Shown here one piece after another: positions 1 through 10,745 of a DNA stretch of 64,000 nucleotides (position 1 is the first letter of the stretch; the number at the start of each line of letters is the position of its first letter). The notes below the pieces were generated by a model that had not been told where the DNA came from, made no database searches, and was given only the letters and a program-made list of their open reading frames with translations. The DNA comes from Nymphaea colorata (taxonomy: Eukaryota > Streptophyta > Magnoliopsida > Nymphaeales > Nymphaeaceae). The DNA lies in assembly GCF_008831285.2 (NCBI RefSeq), contig NC_045140.1, positions 24,012,131 to 24,076,130 on the forward strand, given 5' to 3'. A program made the position numbers and the translations under genes.

Positions 1-1034
1 AGTCTTCTTGCACAAGAGCCAGTATGAGTGAAAACAAAGTTAGTTTTTTTTTTTTCCTTTTATTCAAATGTTTCTGTAGAGTACGGAAGTCCTGTTTATT
101 GACTTTTTTAAAGCTTCTACAAGATCTGAAAAAAAGAAATTTCGTTAATTTGGTTCTTAAGTTCTGTTATGTGCCGAGAGACAAACTAGTTGATTTGAAA
201 GAATGAATACACCGTTGTAATTTGAAAATCTAACTTTTCGTGAAGACTCTGAAATAAAAGCTCTAAATAAAATTCTGGTCACTTGAGAAACACAAAACGG
301 TAGTTACCTTTTTTTTTTTTCAAAATTACCTTTTCTGACCAAATTACATTTTTATAGTTGTAGATAACAAATTTTTGAACGGAAGTATAGTTCTAACCCT
401 TTTTTGAGTGTATATATGTATATATATATATAAAATGTGATTCTCATGAAAGGCTTCAAAAAATAGTTTTCTTTAAATTATAGCAGACCCCAGAATGATA
501 AGGAATTTCCCCTTAAAATATGACCCATATGTCCATATAAATTCCCAACAAAAATTTGTCGCCGTCTTCTTCCATATAGGTCAAGGAGGTTGTCCCACAT
601 GGTGGCCGATTGGTCACACAGCGCCTCACAGACTACCCAACGCGTTTGGGTCGGCAGGGCGCACTTACCGTCGGTACTTCCCTTCTCCCATCATGCCCTA
701 GCAAGCAAGATCCAACTCGTTTAATCCTCTGGTTTTATCCGAATTAATTGGTGGCTGGGCCCTTACATACCTGCGTCTTTATATGTGGCCTTTGGTCTTC
801 CCCTTGGATCTCCAGTTTCCCAAACAGACTTTTGCCTTGCTTTAGCTCACTGAGAAGCTGCTCACTCGCCTTTTCCCCTTTCACCGTCGCCTGCTTGTTG
901 GTAGCTTCTGTTTGCGCTTTTTCGCTCGCCGCTCTCTGGTTTGTAGGTTTTGGAAGAGCCATATAGGGTGGCCTTATCTTTCCTTTGTTCAGGCAGCTGA
1001 TTGGCTTCTTTCTCTCTCCCTTTCTCTGCAAAAG
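1..1034. other. Gene-less left edge and upstream region of the acidic membrane-protein gene
   Basis: No coding exon is recognisable. There is a short TA-rich tract at about 409-432 and several T homopolymers. From about 560 the composition becomes less AT-rich, and the CT-rich part at about 780-1034 looks like promoter and 5' untranslated sequence of the gene starting at 1368. No convincing TATA box was seen. Confidence 0.5.
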
Positions 1035-1303
1035 GTATGTTAAATCGCTTTTTGTGTTTTTTGTTTTTGTGGGTATTCAGTTTAGAGGTTTTGTGCTTTT
1101 GCTTAGATCTAGAGTTAGTGTCTCTTCTATCATTTTTGCAGTTTTTCACCGTATATTTGCCTAATCAGCACAGATCTGATTGTTTTTCCACGGTTTGCAA
1201 AACTCATTGTTTTGGGTGTCGTTCGTTTTTTGCATCTGAATACGAATTCTCTTTATTTTCCAATTTTCGTGTGTTGAAATGTGTGTTTTTGGCTGTTCAT
1301 CAG
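1035..1303 (+). other. Probable 5' UTR intron of the acidic membrane-protein gene
   Basis: A donor-like AAAG/GTATGT occurs at 1031-1040 and an acceptor-like TTCATCAG ends at 1303, followed by about 65 bases of leader before the ATG at 1368. The interval is T-rich, as plant introns are. Leader introns are common in plant genes. This is inferred from splice signals only, so another acceptor inside the T-rich stretch is possible. Confidence 0.45.
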
Positions 1304-1367
1304 AGTTTTGGGAGTGCTACGGTTTTGGTGGTGCCGGGTCCGGCGGGAGAATTGGATTTATTGAACC

Positions 1368-2912
1368 ATGTTTAGGCAGTCCTCTAGGAATCAGAAGAAC
1401 AAAGGACTTAAGGTTAAACATGTATTGCAGATTGGTTTGCTAATTGGTGTTTGCATGTGGTTGTTGTATCAAGTTAAACACTCTCATGATAAAAGGCAGG
1501 CTTTGACTGAGGCTGACGGAGGGATCTCAGAGAAGGTAGAAGGAATTAGGCATGAAATCTTTAGTCTTGGGAGAAAGGATCTCAGTAATGGGATTCAGAT
1601 GGTGACTGATAAAACAAAAGAAGATAAGGAAGAAGAGGAGGAAGACGAAGGCAGGCATGAAAACCATGAGGAACATGAAGATGAAGCCGTTGGAGGGGAC
1701 GGTGGTGGTGGAGAAGAGATAGATGAACAGGATCAGGAAAAAGGTGATGAAGATATGGAGCAGGAAGAGGAGTTTATGGATGGTGAAGAGGAAAAGGAAA
1801 ATGAAGGTGACAAGGAGAGTCAGTCCGATAATTCAGATTCATCAGAATCTCAGGAACATGATAATGTTGGTGCAGGTGCTCATGATGGAGAGGGCACCTC
1901 AGATGGTTTGATCCATGATACGCAACTCATAAGCTCTGATATTGCAAAATCGGAAGAAGAGAAGGAGAACAACGAACAAGTCGAAGATTCCAATGAGCCT
2001 GATCCTGATAGAGAAAAGGAAACCATTGATGTTGTTTCATCTCAGAACAAAACAGATGAGACTGCTATCGAGGAAACGGAATCAAAAGGAAATAGCAGTG
2101 ACATACCTGTAGTTTTAGCAGAGGATGGAACAGTTGATGATCCTTCTCAGAATGTGGCAACTACTGAAGAAGGTGGTGGTGTTAAACTATCAGAGACAGA
2201 GGACGAGTCCCATCTGAATGTCACTGTTTCAGACCTAAACAGCCAGACAGAGTCACATGATAATTCCACCACAGAGAATGACGAAAACCGTAGTTTGGTT
2301 AAACAAGAAGGTGGAAATGTCGCATCAGATGGTTCTCAAGGTGAAGATGTGACCCTCTCCGAGTCACATGATCAAAATTCCACCTTGTCTCTGTCGGAGA
2401 CTCAAGTTCAGAACACAACTTTGTTCGAGTCACAAGATCAGAATACAACTTCAACCGAGTTGCACGAACAAGAAACAACTTTGTCTGAGTCTCGAGATCA
2501 GAACTCAACTTTGTCTGATCCAGGAGATGAAGGCACAACTTCGGAATTGCTTGACCAAAACACAACGTTGTCCGAGTCACAAGATCAAAACATAACATCG
2601 TCTGCTTCACAAAATCAAAACACGACCCTATCAGAGTTTCAAGATCAGATTACAACTCCAGAGTCACAAGATCAGAAAACAACTTCATCTGAGCTGGAAG
2701 ATCAAAAGATAGCTCTCTCTGAGTTTCAAGATCAGAATACCACCCAGTCTGAGCAACCAGAGCAGACTGAAACCATTCCTGGTCATGCCGAAAGCCATGA
2801 AAACTCGGAGCTGTTAGCCACGGAGGAAGAAAGAGATGCCCTAACAGATTTGACAACCTTGCCACAACATGATGGTGAGGACGCTGAAGCTAAAGCTGTA
2901 GCAGCCGAATGA
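1368..2912 (+). CDS. Acidic, repeat-bearing single-pass membrane protein (unknown function)
   Basis: Single-exon frame of 514 aa. Residues 1-18 are basic (MFRQSSRNQKNKGLKVKHV), residues about 19-36 form a hydrophobic segment, and a basic KHSHDKR motif follows. This suggests a type II or signal-anchor membrane protein with a large soluble C-terminal part. About residues 85-165 are extremely Glu/Asp-rich, and about 330-470 hold roughly a dozen imperfect 10-13 residue repeats of the type ESQDQNTTLS, rich in Ser, Thr, Gln and N-x-T sequons. A basic N-terminus plus anchor followed by an acidic low-complexity tail is, from memory, typical of a plant-specific family often labelled dentin-sialophosphoprotein-like or uncharacterised, and no enzymatic domain is visible. 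The start is the first ATG after the likely leader intron. The function is unknown. If the sequons face the ER or Golgi lumen, the repeats could be heavily glycosylated, but that is inference. Confidence 0.8.
   Translation: MFRQSSRNQKNKGLKVKHVLQIGLLIGVCMWLLYQVKHSHDKRQALTEADGGISEKVEGIRHEIFSLGRKDLSNGIQMVTDKTKEDKEEEEEDEGRHENHEEHEDEAVGGDGGGGEEIDEQDQEKGDEDMEQEEEFMDGEEEKENEGDKESQSDNSDSSESQEHDNVGAGAHDGEGTSDGLIHDTQLISSDIAKSEEEKENNEQVEDSNEPDPDREKETIDVVSSQNKTDETAIEETESKGNSSDIPVVLAEDGTVDDPSQNVATTEEGGGVKLSETEDESHLNVTVSDLNSQTESHDNSTTENDENRSLVKQEGGNVASDGSQGEDVTLSESHDQNSTLSLSETQVQNTTLFESQDQNTTSTELHEQETTLSESRDQNSTLSDPGDEGTTSELLDQNTTLSESQDQNITSSASQNQNTTLSEFQDQITTPESQDQKTTSSELEDQKIALSEFQDQNTTQSEQPEQTETIPGHAESHENSELLATEEERDALTDLTTLPQHDGEDAEAKAVAAE
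2360..2775 (+). repeat. Degenerate coding minisatellite (about 30-36 bp units)
   Basis: Within the acidic membrane-protein gene, about a dozen imperfect units each encode a variant of SESQDQNTTL. Base-level copies such as gagtcacaagatcagaa recur with substitutions and small in-frame length changes, so the reading frame is kept. Confidence 0.75.
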
Positions 2913-5127
2913 TGATCTTCGGGAATATATTGGGGGATATATTGGTGGTAGGCTTTTGTGCCTTTCCAACTCAAGCAACCAGAGTTGGCTTGTATTCAAG
3001 TAGTTTTGAATCTCTTCATCACTAAAAGATGATGATGGAGATCTAAATTTCCGTCACCTATGTTTGTTTTGTTTTCCACAGAATAATATGGATGTTCTGC
3101 AACTTCAATCGTCTGAACTGGTTAGAATGCCATGAAAGTTTTAAGCTTCAGATGACTTGCTGGATGTAGTCGATCCACTTAAATTTTAATCCACCAAGAA
3201 AAGTTGCAATCAGAAATATTTGACTTGATGACAACAAGGTTGCTGTATTAAGAGGAAGACGCCTGTTGCTTGCTTCAGCATCACAATGTTCAAAAGGAAT
3301 TATATTGTAGTTCTCTTTTATGCTATTAACGTTCTTATACTTCAAATTTCCCAATTTCTTGCCCGTGAAAGCAACTATTTTCGGCATTCTGCTGCCAGGC
3401 GAAAAGTGGATGAGATTTTCCCATGGAAATAATTCTGGGGTTAACTTTTTTTTTTTCTTTTTTTTTTTGGAGAGAAATCGAGGTCCTCTTCCCAGAATGA
3501 GATTTTGGTTGCCTATCATGGTCTACGTGATCTGGCTATTCTCGTGGATGTTAGGGGATTCATTTGCCAATGATTGTGAAACAGTTGAGCAAAATGTAAA
3601 GCAAAAGTTCGTTGTTGAGGAATGTCATCAACTTCTTAAGGACAGTCGATCCCGTGGCGAACGCTGGAAATCTCTTGCGGGAGGTTCTCCAATTCTGTCT
3701 TGAGATTCTAATACAATGAATAAAACCTGACCCACAAACATTTGCCTTAAAAAAAAAAAAAGTTTTTCTCAATGCTTTGCCAATGGTTTAAGTTTATCAC
3801 GCCAGATTACATGTTGCAATTTTTCTGATATAACATGGTTGAGGTGTGTCCTATCATGATTCTAGCATATAGCTTTTTTCCTTCTACATTTGTGCCATGT
3901 TTTTCTCTTTCACAGACTCTGTCTCAAAAACGACTTTTCTTCTGCCTAAAAGTCTTGATGTTTAAAATTTTGGTCACTTTATTATTACTCGAAAGAGCGC
4001 ACCATTTTTAACTCTTATGAGCTTAGGCTTAGGCAATCACATCTCGGTCTACATGCCTTTTAGGACAAGCGCCCAACCCAGTCATGCTCAGATCATGACA
4101 ACCAAGCCACCTCGACTTATGTAGGCGAAGAAAAATCCAGACCATAAGTGACGCATAAAATGATTTGAGAACCAGAGACCCATGACAACCAAAACACCCC
4201 GCTTCTATATATCTCACGCGTGGGTATGTTCAGTGTTTTCCAAAAAAAAAACTAAAAACTAAAAACTAAAATAATGCAGCTTTTCCTTCTCAGAATTTCC
4301 AAAAGAACGGCATCTGCGAAGATGTCGCCACCCCCGTCACCGAAGCAGGAAATGCCATGGGGCAAGTTTAACTGCCATTTCGAAGATTGAGATACCCATC
4401 TATCTGTTTGCTTCATCTAGTCTTGAGCTGCATGCGAGAAGGAAATTGTCTTTTGGGACCCTGCCTTTCTTGCACAGTCCTACTTGCCGACTTAAATTAT
4501 TTTTCTTGTTTCCCGTTCTTAACTAGTTGGTAGATCTGGCCACGGTACAAGTTGCAGAACTTCGATGTCAAACAATTTCCATGATCGAGCCAAGCCAATA
4601 ATACACAAAAATCAGATACTGGATCCGAGCAGTCATAGAGGACCAACATCTGTTAGGTCACAAAAAAGTGGCATCATCGAAGAGACAAATAGCTTGACCT
4701 TGCATGAATGGCGTCAAATAGCTTAATTATTTGTCGCTTATGCCCATTTAGCCAAATAACAAGATTATACGTAATGGACTCGGTAATCGATATCCAGAAT
4801 ATCACTTTCACACCATATCTAGACCCTGAATATTACAAACCTAAAGAAGTAAAGCCGAGAGATGGAAAACAGTAGAAAACATAATCTAAGATTGGGAAAA
4901 AAGTTGTTTAATCATAATAAAGGGAATCTAATACAAGAAAACGACTACCATGACGATCCTGCTCAAGTCGTTTCACCCAACCAACATGTCCTTGATTGAA
5001 TCCAACCAAGGTTCATGCCTTCGGGCTCCACGCAAACTGAGAATCGAGAATCTCATTCTTGCCATGAAGGAAAAATGAAAAAAAAATGCATAAAATTCTC
5101 AAGCTAAACTTCCGAGGGAAAAAAATG
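2913..5127. other. Intergenic stretch between the acidic membrane-protein gene and COX6A
   Basis: Holds the 3' untranslated region of the upstream gene, T and A homopolymers (3449-3468 and 3750-3762) and no exon I can identify with confidence. A short open frame at 3497-3703 followed by an AATAAA at 3719-3724 is listed separately. From about 4240 to 5127 there is no recognisable coding sequence, and the part next to 5128 is 3' UTR of COX6A. Confidence 0.5.
3497..3703 (+). CDS. Possible small secreted or membrane peptide (68 aa), unverified
   Basis: An ATG-started frame of 68 aa begins with a strongly hydrophobic stretch (MRFWLPIMVYVIWLFSW) ending near a small-residue cleavage-like site before NDCETVEQ, then a charged tail with two Cys. 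A canonical AATAAA at 3719-3724 sits 16 bases after the stop. I do not recognise the family. It could equally be part of a long 3' UTR of the gene ending at 2912, or a chance frame. Confidence 0.2.
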   Translation: MRFWLPIMVYVIWLFSWMLGDSFANDCETVEQNVKQKFVVEECHQLLKDSRSRGERWKSLAGGSPILS

Positions 5128-8100
5128 TCAATGCTCTGCATGCTTCTCCTCAAAAAGGCCATCAGGACCTGCAAGAGATTTTTATGCCAAGACAGAACCA
5201 TGTCAAACAGGCAACCATTAGCACATTAATTGGCTCAAATTAAAGTAGGCCCACAATCACTCCTCTCAAAACTCGGTCAAAGCATTTTAAGAGGCCAAAT
5301 TAACCACTTCTCTTCCCTTCTTCCAGAGGAACTGCTGACCTTAGGGGATTAGGAATAGATGACTGTGTGACAACATCCTTGCTTTCTAGTGGGCTCCTTT
5401 CAGAACCATTCAGTAAATGGCATCTAGAGCATCCAAAATATGCCACTGAAAATCATCCTAAAACCATTGCATTTGGCGTGTGGTTCATGCTGGACCAGCG
5501 ATGGATCAATAATGGGCACTCTTATCTGCATGGGCTCACCTGCGAAGCCTAAGTTTTGCTTTAGAAGATTCTCATCTAGAGCCAACTTTTTGGCCCTAAC
5601 TCTGGAAATGAGGACAAAGGTTTCTCAACAATCTTCTGACAACTGCCAAGTGCCAACTAGGAGTCTACCTCTAACATCACCCTCAACCTGGTTTAAGAAC
5701 AGTAGTCACAAAACAGATTTTAACTTGAGAACCCAGAGAATTAGTCAGCAGAAGTATGAGTGAATAAAAAAATTAAAAAATTTTAGGTTGGCTGTTAGGT
5801 GGATAAATCAGCACAATTCCTTTTTTCACACGAACCACATAAACCAAGTTATCATCTTATTCATCAAATTCTAAGATCATATTCCATGTAGTGAAGTATA
5901 GACAGCGAAGCAAAACATATTAAATTTGGACCTACATTTCATTTCAGGTATATGGAAACTTCAAGAAAAAGAATTAGCAAACACATTAAGCAAACCAGTT
6001 TTTTCATTAAATGTCTAGATTAAGATAAAACTTAATCACAATCCAACCAGTTCATTACATTTTTCAGCTCTGTCTATTATTTTCAAAGAGTTTTATATCC
6101 CAAAAGAGATTACCCTAGTGTGCAAGGAAGAGAGAGAGAGAAAGAGGGCACCTTTTGGTTCTTTAAGATTTTAGGAAAGTTTTGCTATGTACACGGTCTT
6201 GAGAAATAACTTATAACTAGAAAGAATCTGATTTATTTACATACACCTCTTCACCAAAAAAAAAGCTTAGTGATCTTGTTTAACATGATCTATTTGCCAT
6301 TTGTTTCTACTTTCTACTAAAGTTAAATCCAAAGTTATTTTGGGAACAAATTTAGACCATCCACATTTTCAATTAGATTCCACAAGGAAAAACTACCTTT
6401 CATACATATATACCAGTTAAAAATTTGTCCATATGCATATATGCCGACTAATGAATGTCTAGAGACAATCATGCAAAAACCAGGAGACACAACTTCATAT
6501 GCCTATCAGGCTGTAAGAAACGTGAAAATCTACACAAATCAAGCAAATAGGTGCATGGTAACTGAAAACTAAGATAAGCATAAAGGACTTCACACCCGAT
6601 CTCTTACTGGAACATTAACATATCAAGAAGAAAAAGTATGGATATGGCTGCATACAGATTTAGTAAGTAGAAAAGGTTATATAATACTTACCCCATGGAA
6701 ACTCCTTATTGCGAATGTGCAAGTATGGGTATGGCTGCATATAGATTTGGTAAGTAGAAAAAGTATTAGAAACTAGAAAAGCTTTCATAATATAGATGTC
6801 ACAGCAATCAGGAAAAAGAATGATACAATTCTGCATTGAGATATTTCAAAAAATTGTAGCAAAAATCTACAGAATACAACTTTATTTAACCCCACTACCA
6901 TTTTTTGTACATATATTTTCTCCACACTAATCTCATCTTAGTTGCATCTCTTAGACCAACAAACATAGCAATCTACAGCAATTTCACAATCTAACAGAGA
7001 ATTTATAACTAGAACGAGGCTTCAGGCACTGTAATCTAATGCCTAATTTACACCAAGTAACAATGATGAGCTCAGCTCAAGCTTCATCCTGCAAATGGAC
7101 TGGTAACATGACAGGCCACATGTATGACACAACATTTGTTATGAACTACCACTGAATCACTGATGATCAGTTTATCTCCCATTTAGATTTTTACATGTAT
7201 GAGGTGCAACCAAACTAAAAAATGTCTCCAATATATAACTGCCATTCTGGAAACAGCCAACAATATCAACAAAATATCATGATATTTTTACATATCAGTG
7301 AAGAAAGAAAATATCGCAGTATTATCATAATATTATCCCGAGATATTCCATAAACATTTCCAGTATTTTGAAAGAAAAAACAGATATTACTGCCATGTGG
7401 GAACCAGCCTATAGTATCAACAAATGATAGTCACATCACTGAAAAAAGAAAAAAACACAATATTATCACAAGATATCATACAATATTTTCTAGAGAATTT
7501 CCACAAAAAAAAAAAAAAAATCCTTGTTCATATTTTTGAGGTCATGTTTTTATTTTTTGCCCCTTTATGTGACTTCATAAAATTTTGCTGTTGCTTCATT
7601 AGATTTTTAAAAGACATATGTTATAACTTTCATTATGCTCTTCATATTTTTCATACTTTAAAGCTTTCAAATTTTCCTGACGAAAACCACATCATCAAAA
7701 GAGATCCAGAAAAACGCTTTCTGGATGTTGCTGAAAACGATCTTGAGGACTGTGGGCACAACATGTTCCTGAAATCCTTTCTGAACTTGGTGCACAGAGG
7801 GTGAACCTTGATCCTCACTTTGAACACCGAAATAAATGTTTGCCTCCAACAAGAAACTCTCTCTATCATTCTGCCATATCTGAATCCCTCCAAATCATGC
7901 CAACAACTACTAAACCATAAAAATAATTCACATCATGTAATTGTCCCTAGATCATAATTACTGGGGGAAGTAAGGACATAAATTGTTTCAATCTCCTAAA
8001 ATGCAAATAAGAAGAACAACAAGAAAAGTACCACAAAAATCCACCAAACGCCAAAGATAAAATCACAGCAATTATTATCTTAACTCCAGAGGATGGCGTT

Positions 8101-9064
8101 CATATGCCAGCTCAAGTTATGATCCTTCGAAGTAACCTTTCCTACATTTTGAAATTGATACAACATTCACAAAAATACAAATTTTTTCGTCCATAATTGC
8201 CTGAAGACAATGATCAGCACTGCAAACCGTTCTATCAGCCTCATCAATGAAAATTAAGATTCCCAAGCTCCTCTAGAAGTCCAAGATTGGAGATATGGGA
8301 GGAGCTATCAAGCAGAAAAAGAGACCGACTAAGAAACCGTCGATCAAGCTCTGCGACCCATCACAGATATCACCCTGAAACACAGGGACCTAGCAAACAA
8401 AGCTATACGTTGATATAACACAAACATTTTCCCTCGGATATTTTCTCACAAGGCTCAGGAAGACCGATCAATGCGTGGCAATTCCATCAACGACCAACCG
8501 AGACATCTCTCTCCTAAAACCGAACATCTAAAAAGAACCACGACCACAGAGATATGACGCTCACAATGCGCAAAAGAAGAACGAAGTAAGAAACTAGCCT
8601 CGGCCACGAAGTCGTCGAGCAATAGAAACTCACCGGCGGAGATTCCTGGTGGTGATGGCCCTGGGACAGGTTGTAGAAAGCAAGCACGGCGCACGTTGCG
8701 ATGCCGGCGTAAGTTATCTTCTCCCACTTGCTCGTCTCATCTTAACGCCACCATCGTTGTCATCAACAAACACAGAAAAAAAAAAAACCCAAAACGAACA
8801 AAATTTAGATGCATGAAACATCAAGAAACAGCATAACGGAAACAAGGAGAAGCCCTAGAACCCCAAATTATCACCAAATGAATCAACGAACGAATCCAAA
8901 ATAGCAAGAAGACGGGAGAGGGACAGGAGACTACGGAGATCATCGTGATGGGCCGCAGAGGAGAATTTGCGATGAGGATTGCTCGCAGAAGATCGATGGA
9001 GAAGAATCGTCCCTCGAAGAGGAAGAAGTTTCTTGAGGCCCGATCTTACCGCCGGCTGAGCCAT
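5128..9064 (-). CDS. COX6A: Cytochrome c oxidase subunit 6a, mitochondrial (four exons)
   Basis: Nuclear-encoded subunit of mitochondrial respiratory complex IV, a single-pass inner-membrane protein. Exons, in order: 9064-8935, 8740-8634, 6734-6692, 5168-5128. All introns are GT-AG, the phases match (130+107+43+41 = 321 nt) and they give 106 aa plus TGA. Exon 1 encodes a basic, Ser/Ala-rich targeting presequence (MAQPAVRSGLKKLL to FSSAAHHDDL). Exon 2 encodes the conserved SKWEKITYAGIATCAVL membrane segment and the GHHHQESPP motif. Exon 3 encodes PYPYLHIRNKEFPWG, and exon 4 encodes PDGLFEEKHAEH and the stop. Length and motif order match plant subunit 6a. The ATG at 9064 is chosen because an in-frame upstream extension lacks an ATG. 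Introns 2 and 3 are unusually long (about 1.9 and 1.5 kb) for a 106-codon gene. The identity is secure; the exact UTRs are not. Confidence 0.94.
6634..6767 (-). repeat. Local duplication around the COX6A exon 3 acceptor
   Basis: The 47 bases at 6721-6767, which include the acceptor and the first 14 bases of COX6A exon 3, recur with about four or five differences at 6634-6680, inside intron 3 just beyond the exon. The copy keeps a TGCAG acceptor-like signal followed by CCATATCCATAC. Confidence 0.8.
6735..8633 (-). other. COX6A intron 2 (1.9 kb)
   Basis: Bounded by GTGAGT at the donor and TGCAG at the acceptor on the minus strand. It is AT-rich. A short frame open on both strands at about 7651-7893 has no recognisable similarity. 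No complete mobile element was identified. Confidence 0.8.
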
Positions 9065-10499
9065 CTCCTTCCCCAATCCCACGAGGCGATTGGACACGAA
9101 GAAAGATTTCCCGGCCGCCCCCCGAAAGAGTAGTTCGCATTTTCATTTGCCCGATGATTCGAATCAATTCGGTGCGAGTGGATTCGGGCGGGCTCGAGTG
9201 AACTGAAGAGTTAAAGCACTCATGTACTAACGCTCGACCGAGTCAGGTGGGCTTGGTCGAGAACGAGCTAGGTGAACTTAGCTTTTTTTCTTCGTTTAAA
9301 ACATGCACATGCTAATATTCAAATTCTGTTCCACAATCAGATTTAAATTATTTCAAATTTAAATATAAATATCTTCTATCCTTGCAATATAAAAGTCGGG
9401 CTTGTTATTTTTAGGTTTAGGAGGCTTAACTCCAAAGAAGTTGATGCCATTTTTATTCCCTCTCTAAGAACTAATGAACTCATGTCAAAGTCGCTCTACT
9501 GCCATTATTCTCGCTGCCTTTGCAGTTGAGAAAACAACTGTTTTCATCTGCGATTTCTAATATATAATTGAATTGAAGATAGGGAAAATATTGGTGTCAG
9601 AAAACCATTGTTGAATTCTTCATTGCAACAAATTACTTGGTGGCGCCTTTAACGACGGTTGTTTAGCATGAGATTCTAGGTGGGTTTTATCCCAACCACT
9701 ATTTCACGTTAAGACTTGTATTTGATTTTTCAACAATTTATAATCACTTTTTGAATATAAATTAATACAAATTTATGTCTTGGTGGTTTTAGACAAAATC
9801 TTTTTTTTATTGTAATGGCCTCTCTTTTCCTCTTTATGAATATGTTACAAGTTCGAAACTTTCCTTGTTCCGATCTCAGATCTCCGAATTCTATTTTTCA
9901 GTTAGGCAGCTCCTCCCTGAAGCAAGGTTCGATTTTAGGAAAATCGATCTGAACCAACCTTTCACAAAAAGTAGCTGGCGCGAGAGGTTACAGTTTCTTC
10001 GTGATCGTGAGTATGTTATGCCTTTCTTCCTTTCTCCACAGCAGGGTCTGGACAAGTAGAGATGTGGGTAGTGCTCCCTTACTGCCACTCTCTCTCCCGC
10101 TGCTGCTGTCTTCTTCTTACACGACTGCTACTACTGCGATGCACGTGAAGTACCACTGCGACTGACACGAAGCAGTCAGCCCACTTTTCTAACCCCCACA
10201 TGCAGCATTCGTATTCATTACAGGCACACCTTTTCACGTACCCGCAATCCCCTCTACTCGATTGCGGTTACCCCCACCACGCAACCTCCCCTCATCTCAC
10301 TGTGTGCATTAATGGAGTGCAGAAGAAATGCTCTGCCTCTGCGGCTCTGCACCTAAACAAATGCCAACGACTTTCAAACCAAACTCATGAACACAGTAAT
10401 CAGACCAATTCTTCTTATATCACAAGAATCCAGCAAAGCACTTGAAGATTGACTCTTTATCACACAACATGAAAAATAAAACAGGAAGAAGAACAGGCG
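9065..10499. other. Head region of COX6A and gene-less spacer
   Basis: Immediately upstream of COX6A (9065 to about 9180) is moderately GC-rich and is its likely promoter and leader. At about 9175-9285 there is a patch of GGCTCGAG, GCTCGACCGAG and GGTCGAGAACGAG words, typical of decayed plant hAT-type MITE ends. The rest is AT-rich without a recognised gene. The open frame at 9865-10059 resembles nothing I know. Confidence 0.45.
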
Positions 10500-10745
10500 A
10501 CTTATGTACAGGTCAAAGCAAAAAGGAAGAGAAGAACAAATGAAGCCGCTACAAGCTCTTCCTGGTTCTCAGTCATCTTTGTACAGGCTTACACCACCCC
10601 CAACCCCAATCCCAAATTGGAAAAGGCCTCTAATTTGTTAGTGGGAAACAAAAAAGCACTCCTAAGAAACTAGTAATGCACACAAAAGATTAAAAATCTT
10701 CAGGATACCAAAAAGGAAGAAACCTCCTGGAGCTCCTGCTCGGTT

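Noticed and set aside
1723-2610. Alternative frames over the acidic gene
   Set aside because: They arise from the repeated codons of the true frame, which alone has an ATG, anchor and full length.
7424-7893. Open frames on both strands inside COX6A intron 2
   Set aside because: No family similarity; the part near 7500 is low complexity, and the position within a verified intron argues against a gene.
9865-10059. 64-codon frame with coding-like composition
   Set aside because: No start context, partner exon or known similarity; too short to support alone.
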